A DNA stretch of 64,000 nucleotides from Bathynomus jamesi (GCA_023014485.1 JAJOZX010000998.1:360001-424000), one strand, 5' to 3'. Positions 42,842 to 54,839 are shown, counted from the first letter of the stretch. Numbers and translations are program-made. Notes: generated from the letters alone by a model not told the origin.

Positions 42842-45277
42842 CACTGGGCAACAAAAAAAATTTTTTTTCGTGTCCCAAGAATGAAAATACCTTATTCTTA
42901 TAGTATTTTCTGTGCTGAATCCAAATAAGTTTGTAAAATTTCTCTATCAGGTCTGGTTTTTGTGTGACATGCAATTTAATTTTTAAAAACCCATATAGTT
43001 ACATACTTATTAAAATATGATCGAAAAGACATACCTGTAGTTTAAAAAGTAGCTTGTTTTGATTTTCTGCTGTGCTTTGCCTCAGGCATGTCTCTCTTAA
43101 GAGTCCAGCAATAGTCAGCCAGCATACTGGGGCTCCATTTGCCTTGGTAACGGTTTTCCATGGCAGAAATATCCTGATGAAAACGCTCACCATGTTCGTC
43201 GCTTACCGCACCCAGGTTTTCCGGAAAAAAGTCCAAGTGAGAGTCCAAGAAATGAACCTTAATGACATATTGCACCCCATTGCTTGGTAAGACTTAAGAA
43301 GATCTACTATTTCAGGATAGTTTTCGGCCTTGTGATTTCCCAAAAATTTGTGCAGACACTTTTGAAACTCTGCCACGCAGCTTTCTCAACTTCACTCAAC
43401 TCTCCTTCAAATCTCTCATCTCTTAACAATTCTCTGATCTGAGGGCCTACAAAAATGCCTTCTTTAATCTTGGCATCACTGATCCGGGGAAACTTATTTC
43501 TCAAGTATGTGAATCCTGTTTGCGCTTTATCCATCGCTTTAACAAAGTTTTTCATAAGTCCAAGCTTGATATGCAAAGGAGGAAGGTACACTTTCTCAGG
43601 GTCAACAAGTGAACTATTCACAACATTTTTCTTGCCTGGAACAAGTGAGGTACGTTTTGGCCAATCCTTCTTAACGTAGTGGTTTTGCTTGTCCCTACTG
43701 TCCCACTCACATAAAAAACAACAGTACTTGGTGTAACCTAGCTGCAACCCTAGCAAACGTGCAATGACCTTCAGATCTCCACAGATATTCCACTTAGATT
43801 TCTGATACTGAAACTTTTCTGAAAGCAACTTCATGTTGTCGTATGACTCTTTCATGTTTGCAGCATGTGCAATAGGTACAGAAGGAAATTTATTTCCGTT
43901 GTGTTTGCTTTTGAAGAAGGACTGCTTCAAGCTGACTTTGAGGAGTCAATGAACAATCGCCACTCATCCACGTTATGTTCATGACCAAGAGCCCCCATGA
44001 CTGAATTAACATCTTTACAAAACACAAGTCCATCTTCATGGGAGAACCATTCTTTGAATTCATCATGGCGGCTGCGGAAAAACCAAACTTTAGTGTCACG
44101 TTGCAGTAGATTCCAACCCTTTAATCTTGAACCTAAAAGTTCAGCCTGCTTCTTAGATAATTTCAAATCACGAACTAGGTCATTTAGATCTCCTTGTGAC
44201 AATAAATGTGGTTCATTGGAGGAACAGGTAGCCTGGAATGTTGGATCAGAAACGTCTTCATCTTTTTCCTCGTGATATGCTACAGCTACGTTTGATTCCT
44301 CATCACTTAAACTTACATGTTCAGGAGGATTTGGTACTGGAAGTTGAGCACTGTGGGGAACTGGTCTCATTGCAGACGGTAGATTAGGGTATTTCATAAG
44401 GCTCTTTGTTTTTGAAGTGATCCCCTTTGTATTTACCAGGCAGAAATAGCAGTCTGTTGTGTGATCTTTGGGTTCCCTCCAAATCATTGGAATAGCAAAT
44501 GGCATGTGACGTGAACCGTTTAGCCATCCTGTAAGTAGTCTTACACATGTCACACAACAAATGTGAGGGGCCCAACTCTTGTCCTGATCGCCTACTTTAC
44601 ATCCGAAATAAAGTTCATAGCATTTTTTTACTAATGGTGTAAAGTTACGTTTCTGGGATTTTAAAGTTAGATCACCACATACATAACAAAAGGAATTAGG
44701 ATGATTCAGACAGTTCCGCGGCATTACAAAACATCTATATGAATACAACACTGGTGTAAAATTAACAAGAAGCAACAGACACTAGCTGTTAACACTGTGA
44801 CATTTACAAGCAGACTGACTTGGAGCTGCTCTACACACAGAAACTAGGCTCATGTCTGAACAGGTACAAACATGTTTCAACCTGCACAGTCTGCTGCTCC
44901 GACCAAATTTATCCTGCCAGCATTATCAGAACTTTCTCCCCAAAGGAATAAATTGTACTAATTTTACAGAAAAATTAATACAACATATATATTAATATTA
45001 ATATATTTTATTATAGTTATATTAATTAATATAATATTATTATTATTTATTATTTTTATAATGTTTTATATTATAATATTGTTATATACTTAATTATATA
45101 TAATATGTTATTATTTTTTTATCCGGTGATCATGCTAAATGAGGAAAAAATGAACATAGCGTCACAAGTAAACTAAGCCTGATAGAAAAAATCTGATTTC
45201 ATATTTAGATTCAGCATGAAAAAGTACACTTAGAACACCCATCAAAACCCTTGTGACAAAATTGTTGTTGACCAGTG
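42842..45277 (-). mobile_element. 2.4-kb DNA transposon, CACTGG ends, TAA duplication
   Basis: Starts CACTGGGCAACAAAAAAAAT and ends with the complement of CACTGGTCAACAACAATTTT. TAA flanks it on both sides, and the empty site (AATAATAATTGG) is in unit copy 1 at about 37356-37367. The inverted repeats are imperfect but extend about 115 bases, sharing GCTGAATC.AAATA and TTTCTATCAGG. The CACTG start with a 3-bp duplication resembles the CACTA/EnSpm group. The encoded protein is described separately. Confidence 0.9.
43042..44775 (-). pseudogene. Zinc-binding transposase-like protein of the CACTGG element, frame-broken
   Basis: Three minus-strand segments form one decayed gene. 44775-43927 (282 residues; likely start at MPRNCLNHPN about 44724) has CYVCGD, HICCVTCVRLLTGWLNG and DCYFC zinc-type pairs around PFAIPMIWREPKDH. 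It ends DVNSVMGALGHEHNVDEWRLF. 43930-43307 has SVPIAHAANMKESYDNMKLL, WNICGDLKVIARLLGLQLGY, CCFLCEWDSRDK and LHIKLGLMKNFVKAMDK. 43275-43042 has SDEHGERFHQDISAMENRYQ. Candidate acidic catalytic residues are in CGDLKV, WDSRD and SDEHGERFHQDI. Transitions need at least two frameshifts. The protein type recurs in arthropod genomes in my recollection, but I do not know a family name. Confidence 0.72.
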
Positions 45278-45542
45278 TAATTGGTAGTAGTTATAAGGGA
45301 TACACCAAAGATTATGGCGACTGTAAATGAACATGTGATGAATATGTAATATAATGAATATATAGACTAATAATGATGATAATACAGTTTTGATATAAGA
45401 TTAATATTGGGTGATACAGGGATAATATAATGCCTATATACTTGAGGAATAATTTCATTAAATGAAAGGTATTTAATAGGCTATATGAATAATGCTTTGA
45501 GTGCAAACAATGCGATAAAACATACATAGGATAATAATGCAG

Positions 45543-45548
<6 letters not shown>

Positions 45549-45587
<39 letters not shown>

Positions 45588-45625
45588 TATATATATACAC
45601 ACACATATATATATATATATATGAA
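45549..45625. repeat. (TA)n microsatellite
   Basis: Marks the left edge of the palindromic insertion. A corresponding TA run is at 48365-48385. Confidence 0.9.
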
Positions 45626-46091
45626 AAATTATTTCACGCAAGTGACACGTGAAAAGTATTTATGATGAATAAAACCACGAAGGAAAAAGAAACACAAAGG
45701 GGTGCTCAAGCGCTTTCGTCTAATGACATCCTCAGGAACACTGGAGTGAAAGGACAGATCAAGGCAATATATAGGTTACAAAAATAACATACATACATAC
45801 ATATTCACATATATATACATATATATATATACATATATAAATATATATAAATATATACATATATATAGTAAGCATAGAAAAAAATTGTGGGAGGAGCCAA
45901 CATTTATATGGTCACAGAAGAATAAAGAAATAAAAATAAATATAAATATAAATTGAGAAAAAATTAATTACAAAATAGTGCCTTAGTGATATATATGTCA
46001 CAGCCTAAATAATCATAAAGAAATAAACAGGCAAATAAAAAACCCATAAATACATATACATACATATATATATATATATATACATATATAT

Positions 46092-46127
<36 letters not shown>

Positions 46128-46429
46128 ACACTTTTAGCACTTTGGCCGACCTTCCATAAAATTCAAATGGCTTTTTTATGGAACAGGTCACAAACGAATA
46201 AAGAAATAAAATAAAATAAATATTGTAAGTGGAGTCTACCAATTCAAGCTCAAGAGGGAGGTTTTACAATCGATTTAATAGATGCTGCCAAATTGATATA
46301 TATGTCACATTATTAAAAAATAAAAATTGAAAGATAAATTTTAAGAGAGGCACACCAATTTATAAGGGAAAAATTACCACATATGCATATTATAGTCACA
46401 AACGAATACAAAAGTACAAGTAAATATAA

Positions 46430-46731
46430 ATTGGAAAACAAAATGATCCCTAGATGATATATAAAGAACAATAAAATATATATACAACATATTTACGGTA
46501 TATATACGAAATATAAACGCAATATATACAGAATATATATATATATATATATATGCATAAGGAAAAAAAATTACCAAATTTGTTTTTATAATTATTGTCT
46601 GAGAAAACGGTAGGTCGCAAAAGAATAAAGAAATAAAAATAAATATAACTTGAAAAAATTACAAATAATACACGTACACATATATACCCGCATACCCAAA
46701 TATATATATACATATACACACATATATACAA

Positions 46732-46778
<47 letters not shown>

Positions 46779-47060
46779 CAAGCTTGACCTTCACGAAATG
46801 AGAAATCATCCCGCAGAACCTTTGTGAGGTTGTAAGGTAAGGTAAGGTACATACACATATACATATATATATATATATTTAACTGCATACATACATACAT
46901 ACATACATATACACACATACATACATACATATACACACATATACATACAAACACATTTAACTGCAATGACCACACACATACGCACATACACATACATACA
47001 TACACATACACTCATACAGCAAAAAATTGAAAAATAAAATTGTAAGGGAAACAACAGACA
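46430..47060. repeat. Mixed TA/CA/CATA microsatellite tracts
   Basis: Loop of the palindrome, with TA, CA and CATA tracts and a short TAAGG tandem near 46835-46850. The long minus-strand frames here read only tyrosine/valine/cysteine low complexity. Confidence 0.9.
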
Positions 47061-47161
47061 AAAACAAATTTTTTACCAAAGATTTAACAACCTGCCCTTT
47101 TTGTTTAAATCCATTCTGAAGGAATTCAGAGCAACGGGATCAAGTTGAAACAGACCTTTAC

Positions 47162-47590
47162 TCATGTTAAGGTTATTTTAAGTTGAATTATAGCCGACTC
47201 AAGAATATTTCTATTAACAATGTTGCTAGAGTGAAACAAAACTGAAACATTATTCCAATCAATACAATGGGATAACTCTGACAAATGGACAAAAAGGGCA
47301 CTGGACAACTGTCCCGTTCTAACGGAATATTGATGCTGTTTTACACGCGTTTGCAAATCCTTTCCCGTCTGACCTATGTAAAAGGAATCACATTGCTTAC
47401 ACCCAATTTTATAGATAATGCCTAAATTATTGGTAGGGCTATTTTTTACTATGATGTTTTTCACAATATTGTTATATGAAAAAACTACACTGATATCCAA
47501 AAGTTTAAGTACATTAGCAATGCCTAAGAAGCCCGGGAAAAATGGAAGTACTAAAATATTCTTTGACAAGGTGCGAGTGTTATTATTCAC
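47162..47590 (-). pseudogene. PLE GIY-YIG endonuclease domain fragment
   Basis: C-terminal endonuclease of a Penelope-like retroelement. From about residue 50: NNLGIIYKIGCKQC (GIY-type strand and the PLE CxxC zinc pair), DSFYIGQTGKDLQTRVKQH (YIG strand and the catalytic arginine helix), SVRTGQLSSALFVHL and HCIDWNNVSVL, then ES near the end for the metal-binding glutamate (RNILESAIIQ). This motif order and the HxxxxH/C-type spacing are characteristic of PLE endonucleases rather than bacterial or repair GIY-YIG enzymes. The upstream part (residues 1-45) should be the end of the RT-endonuclease linker. The RT itself is missing because the arm begins at about 47600. 5'-truncated, so inactive. Confidence 0.85.
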
Positions 47591-47899
47591 ACGATAGAAG
47601 GTACTTGTACTTTTGTATTAGTTTGTGACTATAATATGCATATGTGGTAATTTTTCCCTTATAAATTGGTGTGCCTCTCTTAAAATTTATCTTTCAATTT
47701 TTATTTTTTAATAATGTGACATATATATCAATTTGGCAGCATCTATTAAATCGATTGTAAAACCTCCCTCTTGAGCTTGAATTGGTAGACTCCACTTACA
47801 ATATTTATATTTATTTTTATTTCTTTATTCGTTTGTGACCTGTTCCATAAAAAAGCCATTTGAATTTATATGGAAGGTCGGCCAAAGTGCTAAAAGTGT

Positions 47900-47935
<36 letters not shown>

Positions 47936-48924
47936 ATATATATGTATATATATATATATATGTATGTATATGTATTTATGGGTTTTTTTATTTGCCTGTT
48001 TATTTCTTTATGATTATTTAGGCTGTGACATATATATCACTAAGGCACTATTTTGTAATTAATTTTTTCTCAATTTATATTATATTTATTTTTATTTCTT
48101 TATTCTTCTGTGACCATATAAATGTTGGCTCCTCCCACAATTTTTTTCTATGCTTACTATATATATGTATATATTTATATATATTTATATATGTATATAA
48201 TATATATGTATATATATGTGAATATGTATGTATGTATGTTTATTTTTGTAACCTATATATTGCCTTGATCTGTCCTTTCACTCCAGTGTTCCTGAGGATG
48301 TCATTAGACGAAAGCGCTTGAGCACCCCTTTGTGTTTCTTTTTCCTTCGTGGTTTTATTCATCATATATATATATATATATATATGCAAGTTTCAGAAGC
48401 GTTAATTAGGAACACAGCTGAATAGCTACTATTAAGTAATATATATATATATATATATATATATAGCTATTGGTGTTTTATTATGCTATATTATTTGAAT
48501 TTGAATTATTATAAAGGTCGTAATGCAGTTATATTTCAATAATTAGTGAAGGGTGTCCCCCACCAAATTGTAGATCATCCTTTAGAACTGTAAAACAATA
48601 ATGAGGACATTAATCGGGTTATTATGGTGACAGAATTGGTAGCTATAGCCAGCTGATTCTTAAGCCGTACTGTACCGTACGTTTACACGTATTGTTAACA
48701 ATCAGCACTCAACTGAAATCAACTTGTTGATTGTTGACGGGTAGGCAGAGCTCACATTTTCGCGTCAACAATCAACAATTTACAAGTTGATTTTTGTTCA
48801 TTCCAGCTGATCGCTTGGGTTCAAAAAACATTTGTTGATGGGTACCTCTGCGCATGTGCATGAATGTCACGTGATGTCTCTAGCCAACGCATCAGATCAG
48901 ATCGCATGGCAGTGTTTTGTTGCA

Positions 48925-49249
48925 ATGGAGTGGACGCGTGATTCAGCCCTACATATTATTGGACATTTATGGGCACGCCCTGTACTTTAGGGCTGGTTAT
49001 AAAGATAAAATTCTAAAAAACAGTGCCATAGATGAAATCACTGTTTTATTAGATAAACCAGCAGAAGTAGTGGGTAGAAAAATTCACAATTTAAAAGTTC
49101 AGTTCAGTCGTGAACATTGTAAAGTTTTACATGCCAAGAAATCTGGTTGTGGCGTAGAATATGTTTACACACCCACGAGGTTTGCCTACAATTTTTTATT
49201 ATTTCTGAGGGATAGAAACACCGCTCCACAGCAGATGTTCAATGAGTGA
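48925..49249 (+). pseudogene. MADF-domain protein relic, copy 2
   Basis: Sister of 38266-38560 through the tandem duplication. It keeps the same stop (RPVL then TAG) and the shift before YKDKILKNSAIDEI. It is slightly more complete: after RFAYN it continues LLFLRDRNTAPQQMFNE and a stop, whereas copy 1 has lost that tail. The shared lesion shows the gene was already dead before the duplication. Confidence 0.72.
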
Positions 49250-49977
49250 GGCAAATTAAATCTATAGTACGTACTAAAGATCGCGTTTGTCTTTACTCCA
49301 GTAGCCACAATATTATATTAAAAAATCATAAAAATGAAATACAGTAAAGATCGTAGAATAAAATGAATAAAATCTCTTTACAATTAAGTTTGCAAACATT
49401 TTAGTAGTATGACCTCAAAAGGTTAGAGTGCAATGCAATGTTGCAATGAGTGCCAGTGTCAACCCCCTCCCCATTGTTGCAAGAACCCCCTAATGCCAAC
49501 CCCGGGGTGCCAAAAAAAGGGGGGGAGGCGAACTCCCCCAGCAATCCGGGGCAGTCCACCTGACTTCTTTGGGGGACAAGGTGGGACGGTCTCACCCCAC
49601 AAAGGGGCATACCTAACCTAAGAGAGAGAGAGAGAGAGAGAGGAGGAGGAAAGAGATTAAGAGATCATCCAGCTTCTGTCAGATGCAGAAGCTTAATGAG
49701 AGATCATGGTAGCAGCACTTGACTTAGAACTCGAAATCCGCCAGTTGGCGTAGAAGCCAGTGCCTCCAGGCATTATCAGCCAGTTGGCACAGTGTATATA
49801 TACATCGCCCGAACAATCAAGAAGCGCACACAAACGCACATAGATCCCCTATTATTACACATACACAGCTATATATACTAATTATTTATTTATAGATGAG
49901 TTTCTTTTGTCATTCATCTCTTATACAAATTGCCTTCAAAACAGCATTTCTTTTTATTCAAAGAAAGACAAAAATAC

Positions 49978-50345
49978 CGGAATTGTTCATTCTGACGAAG
50001 GTCAAGCTTTTCACCCCACCCAGACCTACAGTTTAACGGCGAATCCGGACCTACCCGAATTGTTCATTCTGACGATGGTCAAACTTTTCACCCCACCCTA
50101 GACCTATGGTTTAACGGGAAATCCAGCACCCCGCATCTTAACCACTAGGTCACCCAGAGCACCCATTTTATCTACCAACCAATTGTGCGGAAGATGGGTG
50201 TGCTACGCATCTAATAATAAAAGAAATATACAGGGCTTTTTACACTACACATTATTCCAACAACATGCGGAAGGATGTGATGTTCGTTTACCGAGCGCCG
50301 GTTGCAATCACTGGGCCTCGATCATGGACCCGATGCGGTTCTCAT
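49978..50345 (-). mobile_element. Two-part tRNA-like SINE, minus strand, copy 3
   Basis: Sister of 39236-39600 in the duplicated unit, with the same box A-like TGACCTAGTGGTTAAG and the tandem GTCAGAATGAACAATTC blocks. Confidence 0.7.
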
Positions 50346-50689
50346 TTTCGTACAATTTTTTCATCCATCTTAATATTCATTCTTTTGATTTGAGAAATCT
50401 ATATATTAAATCTCTCATATGAAAACAGGTTTAATAATACGCAGTAGATATACTAAACGTACATTAAATTTGTTAATAAACAATTATTCTCATAGATTAA
50501 CATTCAACAATCCTTTCTATATACTTTTATATTATTTTTATAAAGAAAATCCCTCCAATTCAAAGTTAATTAACTGTTAATTTTTATAGAAAACAGAGTA
50601 AAATACATTTACATTAAATTGTCTTTGCATCCACGATACTTTACGCTTCCAACCATTATTAAAAATTAACGAAAAATCTTAAAACGCAT

Positions 50690-52625
50690 ATCTTAAGCTT
50701 ATTTTTTTATTTATTCCTAATCCCCTATAAACCTTAAACCGATACGAATTGTTCCGATTTCCAAATTTATCTTCCAGCGTCGCTAAGTCCCTCATATATA
50801 TATACATGTTAACCCCTCCGTCTATGGCCCTGAGTCGGTTCGGATGGACGGGGGTTCTAGATGGGAGGCAGCAACGGATATTTTCTCGCGATACTTTTCT
50901 TCTATAACATTCTAATTCTTTTCTCTCGCTATAGGGTCGACAGTTGTTAATTCTTCTCTTTCTATAATACTCTTATACTTTCTCTTGGTACTAAACTTAT
51001 CGACTCTACTGACTAAATTCCTGAAGAGAACAAGGCTCGAAGGAAAAGATAAAAAAACTTCTTTTACTGTAGTTTACTTCTAAAAATGTACAGGTAGTGC
51101 TCTGAATTTACAGGGGTAGAGGTTCGACCTCTTTCGACCATGGCTCAAGCCGGAATCTAAAAGTTAAGGAGGCAAGGGGCCTCTGCCCCTCCTCGCAGCG
51201 AGGCTGCTAACAAGGGAGTCTCGTAGCAGTGACCAAAGAAGAGTCCCGTAATGAAGTGACTTTCATTTTACAAATACATGTATCATATAAGCCTAAATGT
51301 TGGGGGAAGGCAGTTGAAGGTTAAGTTCCCCCCTTTTAAACACATGATCAGATGTTTGAAAGATTCCAAATAAAAATTCAAAAAAATAAAAAACTAATCG
51401 TATTTTTTTGCCGAGTCTTCATTTCTGAAGGCGATATCATTTCGTAGTAGTACATAAGTACAATTTAAGTACACCACTGAGCACATTTTCGTTTTGGTCT
51501 ATTACAATTATGATTGCGATTATGGATTACTTCGCATTCGCTTATGATTGTCCATTACAGTTCTATTAAAGTACATTCTTACATTATATATTAAGTCATT
51601 ACATTCAATTACAGTTTCATTGAAGTACATTACGTCGTTTACCATTCTTACAGTGTTTTTATATATTTATATATGGTTATAATATATGGTTATAATATAT
51701 GGTTATTATATATGGTTATTAGTACAACACAAGTACATGGGCACATACAAGATAATTTATATACAACATATGTTATATTATGTTATAATATGTTATAAAT
51801 TTGAATCAGAGCGAGAGGAGATATTTATCTTAGAAGCGTTCTATTTTGCTGGGATTAGCGAATTCGATCACTTACCTAAGCATTTATAAATATCTTGTGA
51901 GGGGTGAACGCACTTAAAATAAAAAAATAAAAAAATACATGTGGACGTATTTTACATGTACGTAACACAATAGATTGTGTGCGTAATATAGACACGCGTA
52001 AAATATGGACTGATAAGTTGATAGGCATCAGTAGACAATAGGTAGGAAACAACATAAATAATGATGTATAGAGAATGAAGTTTATTATTATTATTATTAT
52101 ATTAAAGAATTTACCATACATTGAATACGGAAGATGTCCAAATACTAAGCACGTGATTCGGTGTACAAGGTATGGGAAACGTAAAGAGAATGAAGTTATT
52201 TTATGACGTCATAGTGTATAAGTCATTATTAGAAAAGATGAATTAGAGAAATACAGTAATGAATAAAGAAGTACAAATTGAAATTCTATCCAAAACTCGC
52301 TTAGGCGATTTTGGTTTCTTATGTAAAAATGAACATTCAACATGAAAACCATACGAACATAAGTACTGCATGAAGACAATGAATCCATATAATGATGGTA
52401 TAGGAATTGTTCAATGTTCATTTTTACACACACACACCAGAGGTAAGATAATAGAACAGAAGTTTATGACACGGCCATTCTCTCCATAACCCCAACAATT
52501 AAATTTTAATTAAATCTTAAAAACGCATATCTTAAGCTTTTTTTATTCCAAATCCCTCATAAACTTTAAACCGATGCTTATTGCCCCGATTTCCAAATTT
52601 ATCTTCCAACGTCGCTAAGTCCCTC

Positions 52626-52662
<37 letters not shown>

Positions 52663-52800
52663 CACAGATAAGCTAATAAAACAGAAGTTTATGACGGCCA
52701 TTCTCTCCTCAACCCTCCACAATATATGAGGGACTGCCCCGATTTCCAAATTTATCTTCCAATCTCGCTAAATCTCTCATATAATACACCAGAGGCAAGG
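50690..52800. repeat. Three direct repeats around CCGATTTCCAAATTTATCTT
   Basis: The word CCGATTTCCAAATTTATCTT followed by CGCTAA.TC.CTCATATA occurs at about 50756, 52589 and 52739. A CACCAGAGGTAAG-like leader with ATAAAACAGA..TTTATG occurs at about 52434, 52662 and 52787. These diverged tandem units bracket the left inverted arm. Low-complexity TA lies at 52627-52660. Confidence 0.7.
50805..52045. repeat. Left arm of a 5.3-kb inverted repeat (partner 54840-56140)
   Basis: CCCCTCCGTCTATGGCCCTG at the outer end and GGAGGCAAGGGGCCTCTGCC farther in are found in reverse complement at the outer side of the right arm. Diverged but collinear for about 1.2 kb. No coding sequence. It may be the terminal inverted repeat of the Polinton or an independent foldback (see findings). 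Confidence 0.8.
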
Positions 52801-53130
52801 TAATAAAACAGATATTTATGCTACATCCGCTCCACAATTATTTTTTTTAAAATTATTTTAGATTGTTGTAAATCCTTCATATAAAGTTTTATTTCCCAAA
52901 CAAAACGTCTCTCTCTCTCTCTCAACGAATCATTTCTGGAAGAAATCTATGGAATGGGTAAGTTATATCTGACACCCCCCAGAATTCACGGATCAGTCAA
53001 TTACACCCCAGTGGGTGGAGCCCCTGGACCTCTGGTTGGTGGATAGTATCACTTACACGTTATGCTCAGCCCAAATTTCACCGACGGCCAATAGGAAACT
53101 CGTGATTCGGCATTGGTAGTATTTACAATT
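52050..53130. other. No gene; short inverted pair 52321-52433
   Basis: TGTAAAAATGAACATTCAAC at about 52323 pairs with GTTCAATGTTCATTTTTACA at about 52411. The rest is AT-rich sequence plus the direct repeats listed above. A TC run lies at 52910-52923. Confidence 0.6.
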
Positions 53131-53139
53131 AGGTTCGCG

Positions 53140-53172
53140 TATATAAAAGGGGGGCTTTTTCATCTGGAATAG
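53140..53172 (+). promoter_or_regulatory. TATA-box promoter upstream of predicted exon 1
   Basis: TATATAAAAG at 53140-53149 is a strong TATA box. A start about 30 bases downstream would fall near 53170, about 48 bases before the ATG at 53218. It stands out from the TA microsatellites because it is a single box in mixed sequence next to an ATG. Confidence 0.6.
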
Positions 53173-53217
53173 ACAACAGTTGTATTTATCAACCAGTAGT
53201 TACAGAAATATCTCGTC

Positions 53218-54158
53218 ATGAGCCAATCACTAAACCAGTGGTTCCCAACCTTTTTTGGGCCATGCCCCACCTCGACACCTCAAAAAATTTGATGCCCCCC
53301 ATTAATATAAAAACAAATTTGGTGTTGAAAAGGTATTATTTAAAATTTACAATAATATGAGTACATTTAATATGAGTTACCGTACATTCAGTATGAGTAA
53401 ATAAACTTGAGGTTGAAGCTAACTAAATTATTACCTTGAAATAAAATTTCTCAGTTGAAAAGTTATAATTTTAAATTTCAATAATATGAGTACATTCAAT
53501 ATGAATTACATTAAATATGAGTCAAGAAACTTGAGATTGAAGCTAACTATATTATTTCCTTGAAATAAAACTTCTCAATTGAAAAGTTGCAATTTTAAAT
53601 TCACAAAAAAGTAATTCAATCAATAATATCACTTTAAATTCACAATATTAGGTAAAAATACAGCAAATTCAAAGTTTGATAATCTCAAGTTAGTGAGATC
53701 CTTGAGCTTGATGTTTACTACAAATGGTTTTGATTTCAGGCACTAACTTAGTTAGCTTCAGTCTTAAGTCTCCTCGTTTTGTGATATCCAGTCAGTTTCT
53801 TTTTTCTGTAGTAAGTCACTTACAGCACTAAAGCCACATTCCACCAAATATGAAGATGGGAATGGTAACAGTAGCTCTCTCGCCAAACGAGTTGAATTTG
53901 GGTATTTAGTCTTGGTTTTCAAATTGCCCCCCAAAATATTCAAATTGCCCCCTGTGGGGCGTGCCCCCCACGTTGGGAATCACTGCACTAAACCTTTACG
54001 GCTATCGGCAGTTGTTTGAAGATGGAGATGCCGCAGCGCTGTCTACAATTCATCTTTTCGTTCGCAGCGGCAGACCGGAGTGATCTTCTCTCCACACAAA
54101 GCAGTGCAGAAATTTGAGAAGGAATGCAAGAATCATCCGTTGAAGACGACAGTGAAAT
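53218..54158 (+). pseudogene. Predicted exon 1 of the Polinton plus-strand gene, interrupted
   Basis: After removal of the hAT MITE at 53236-53985, an ATG at 53218 opens a short frame (MSQSLNLYGYRQLFEDGD) that stops after about 35 codons. Beyond a shift, an acidic frame ESSVEDDSE leads into the donor AAAT|GTAAGT at 54158/54159. It lies just downstream of a TATA box. The frame at the donor (phase 2) fits the only open frame of the exon at 56551. I do not recognise the encoded protein. Exon calls rest on splice consensus and frame only, so they are predictions. Confidence 0.45.
53236..53985. mobile_element. 750-bp hAT MITE with 8-bp CACTAAAC duplication
   Basis: Begins CAGTGGTTCCCAACCTTTTT and ends CGTTGGGAATCACTG. 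Flanked by CACTAAAC at 53228-53235 and 53986-53993. CAGTGGTTCCCAACC-type ends and an 8-bp duplication are typical of hAT elements. There is no transposase. The interior has a diverged tandem of two units near 53333-53460 and 53460-53590. Confidence 0.95.
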
Positions 54159-54839
54159 GTAAGTAATTAATTTAATTTGTGATTCCGGGTCTATACTTCG
54201 GTTCATTCAGTGCCTGTGGTAGTTAATTTATAAAGAGCCATAATAAATGCGTTTTGAAAAACTAGTTTGTGATTTAAGCAGAAGGTCGGGCTATGTGTAT
54301 ATATGTAAAAATGAACAATGAATAATCCACATCCATTTTTACATGAGGAGCCAAAGTCGCGTGATGCGACTTTGGATAAAAAATTTATTTGTTGCTTTCT
54401 ATTTTTGTTTGTGTCACAACCCTACGATCTACCATTTCTATGGTTTAGTCGTGTCCATATTTCCATTTTTATTTGTTATAGTTGATTGTGGTTGTCTTGC
54501 ATCTCACCCTCGTCCCTAGATTATGCATGCACATTGCATATAACAGGATTGGAACCCGTTGTTGTGCTTCTTAGTCCTTGATACCCACTCTTTGTCTTTA
54601 ATTCGTTTCTTTTAGGTCCTCCCAAATAATGACTTACAGTTACACTGTACGTATGACATAGTTTGAATGGCTGTGACGTTGTAAAGTAGCTTAATCCCCT
54701 TCACATTTTCCCGTCATTAATTTCCCTTCATCATATCTCTAGTATTCAATGTATGAAAATTCTTTAACATAATAATAAAAACTGTGCACTCTATAAGTAT
54801 AAATATAACTATTATTCGACCATATCACCCCCCCCATAC

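Larger units (their letters stand above)
45660..48366 (-). mobile_element. Palindromic Penelope-like element (PLE), RT lost
   Basis: Arms of about 770 bases (45660-46430 and 47600-48366) are near-identical inverted copies. The outer block has ATTAGACGAAAGCGCTTGAG and TGTGTTTCTTTTTCCTTCGTG. The centre contains a PLE-type GIY-YIG endonuclease on the minus strand. It is absent from unit copy 1, where only a TA tract stands at the site. Each arm carries a hammerhead-like core (CCTGAGGATGTC, ATTA, GACGAAAGCG) at 48291-48316 and inverted near 45715-45740. PLEs are known to carry hammerhead motifs and to occur as inverted or tandem partial copies. No RT domain remains. Confidence 0.82.
39722..50461. 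repeat. Tandem duplication, unit copy 2, with three insertions
   Basis: Repeats the content of 31469-39720 in the same order and orientation and ends at the same word (ACTAAACGTA). It lacks the 33247-36281 insertion but has gained elements at 41976-42272, 42842-45277 and about 45620-48370. Comparison of the two copies shows the empty site for each. Confidence 0.9.

Noticed and set aside
46450..47054. Long minus-strand frames rich in Tyr, Val, Cys
   Set aside because: They read TA/CA/CATA simple repeats; no domain or conserved context.
47835..48321. Plus-strand frames in the right palindrome arm
   Set aside because: Read TA tracts and non-coding PLE arm sequence; matching frames arise in the other arm for the same reason.
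45660..48366. CRISPR-like or LTR structure from repeated arms
   Set aside because: The arms are inverted, not direct, and the loop carries a PLE endonuclease.
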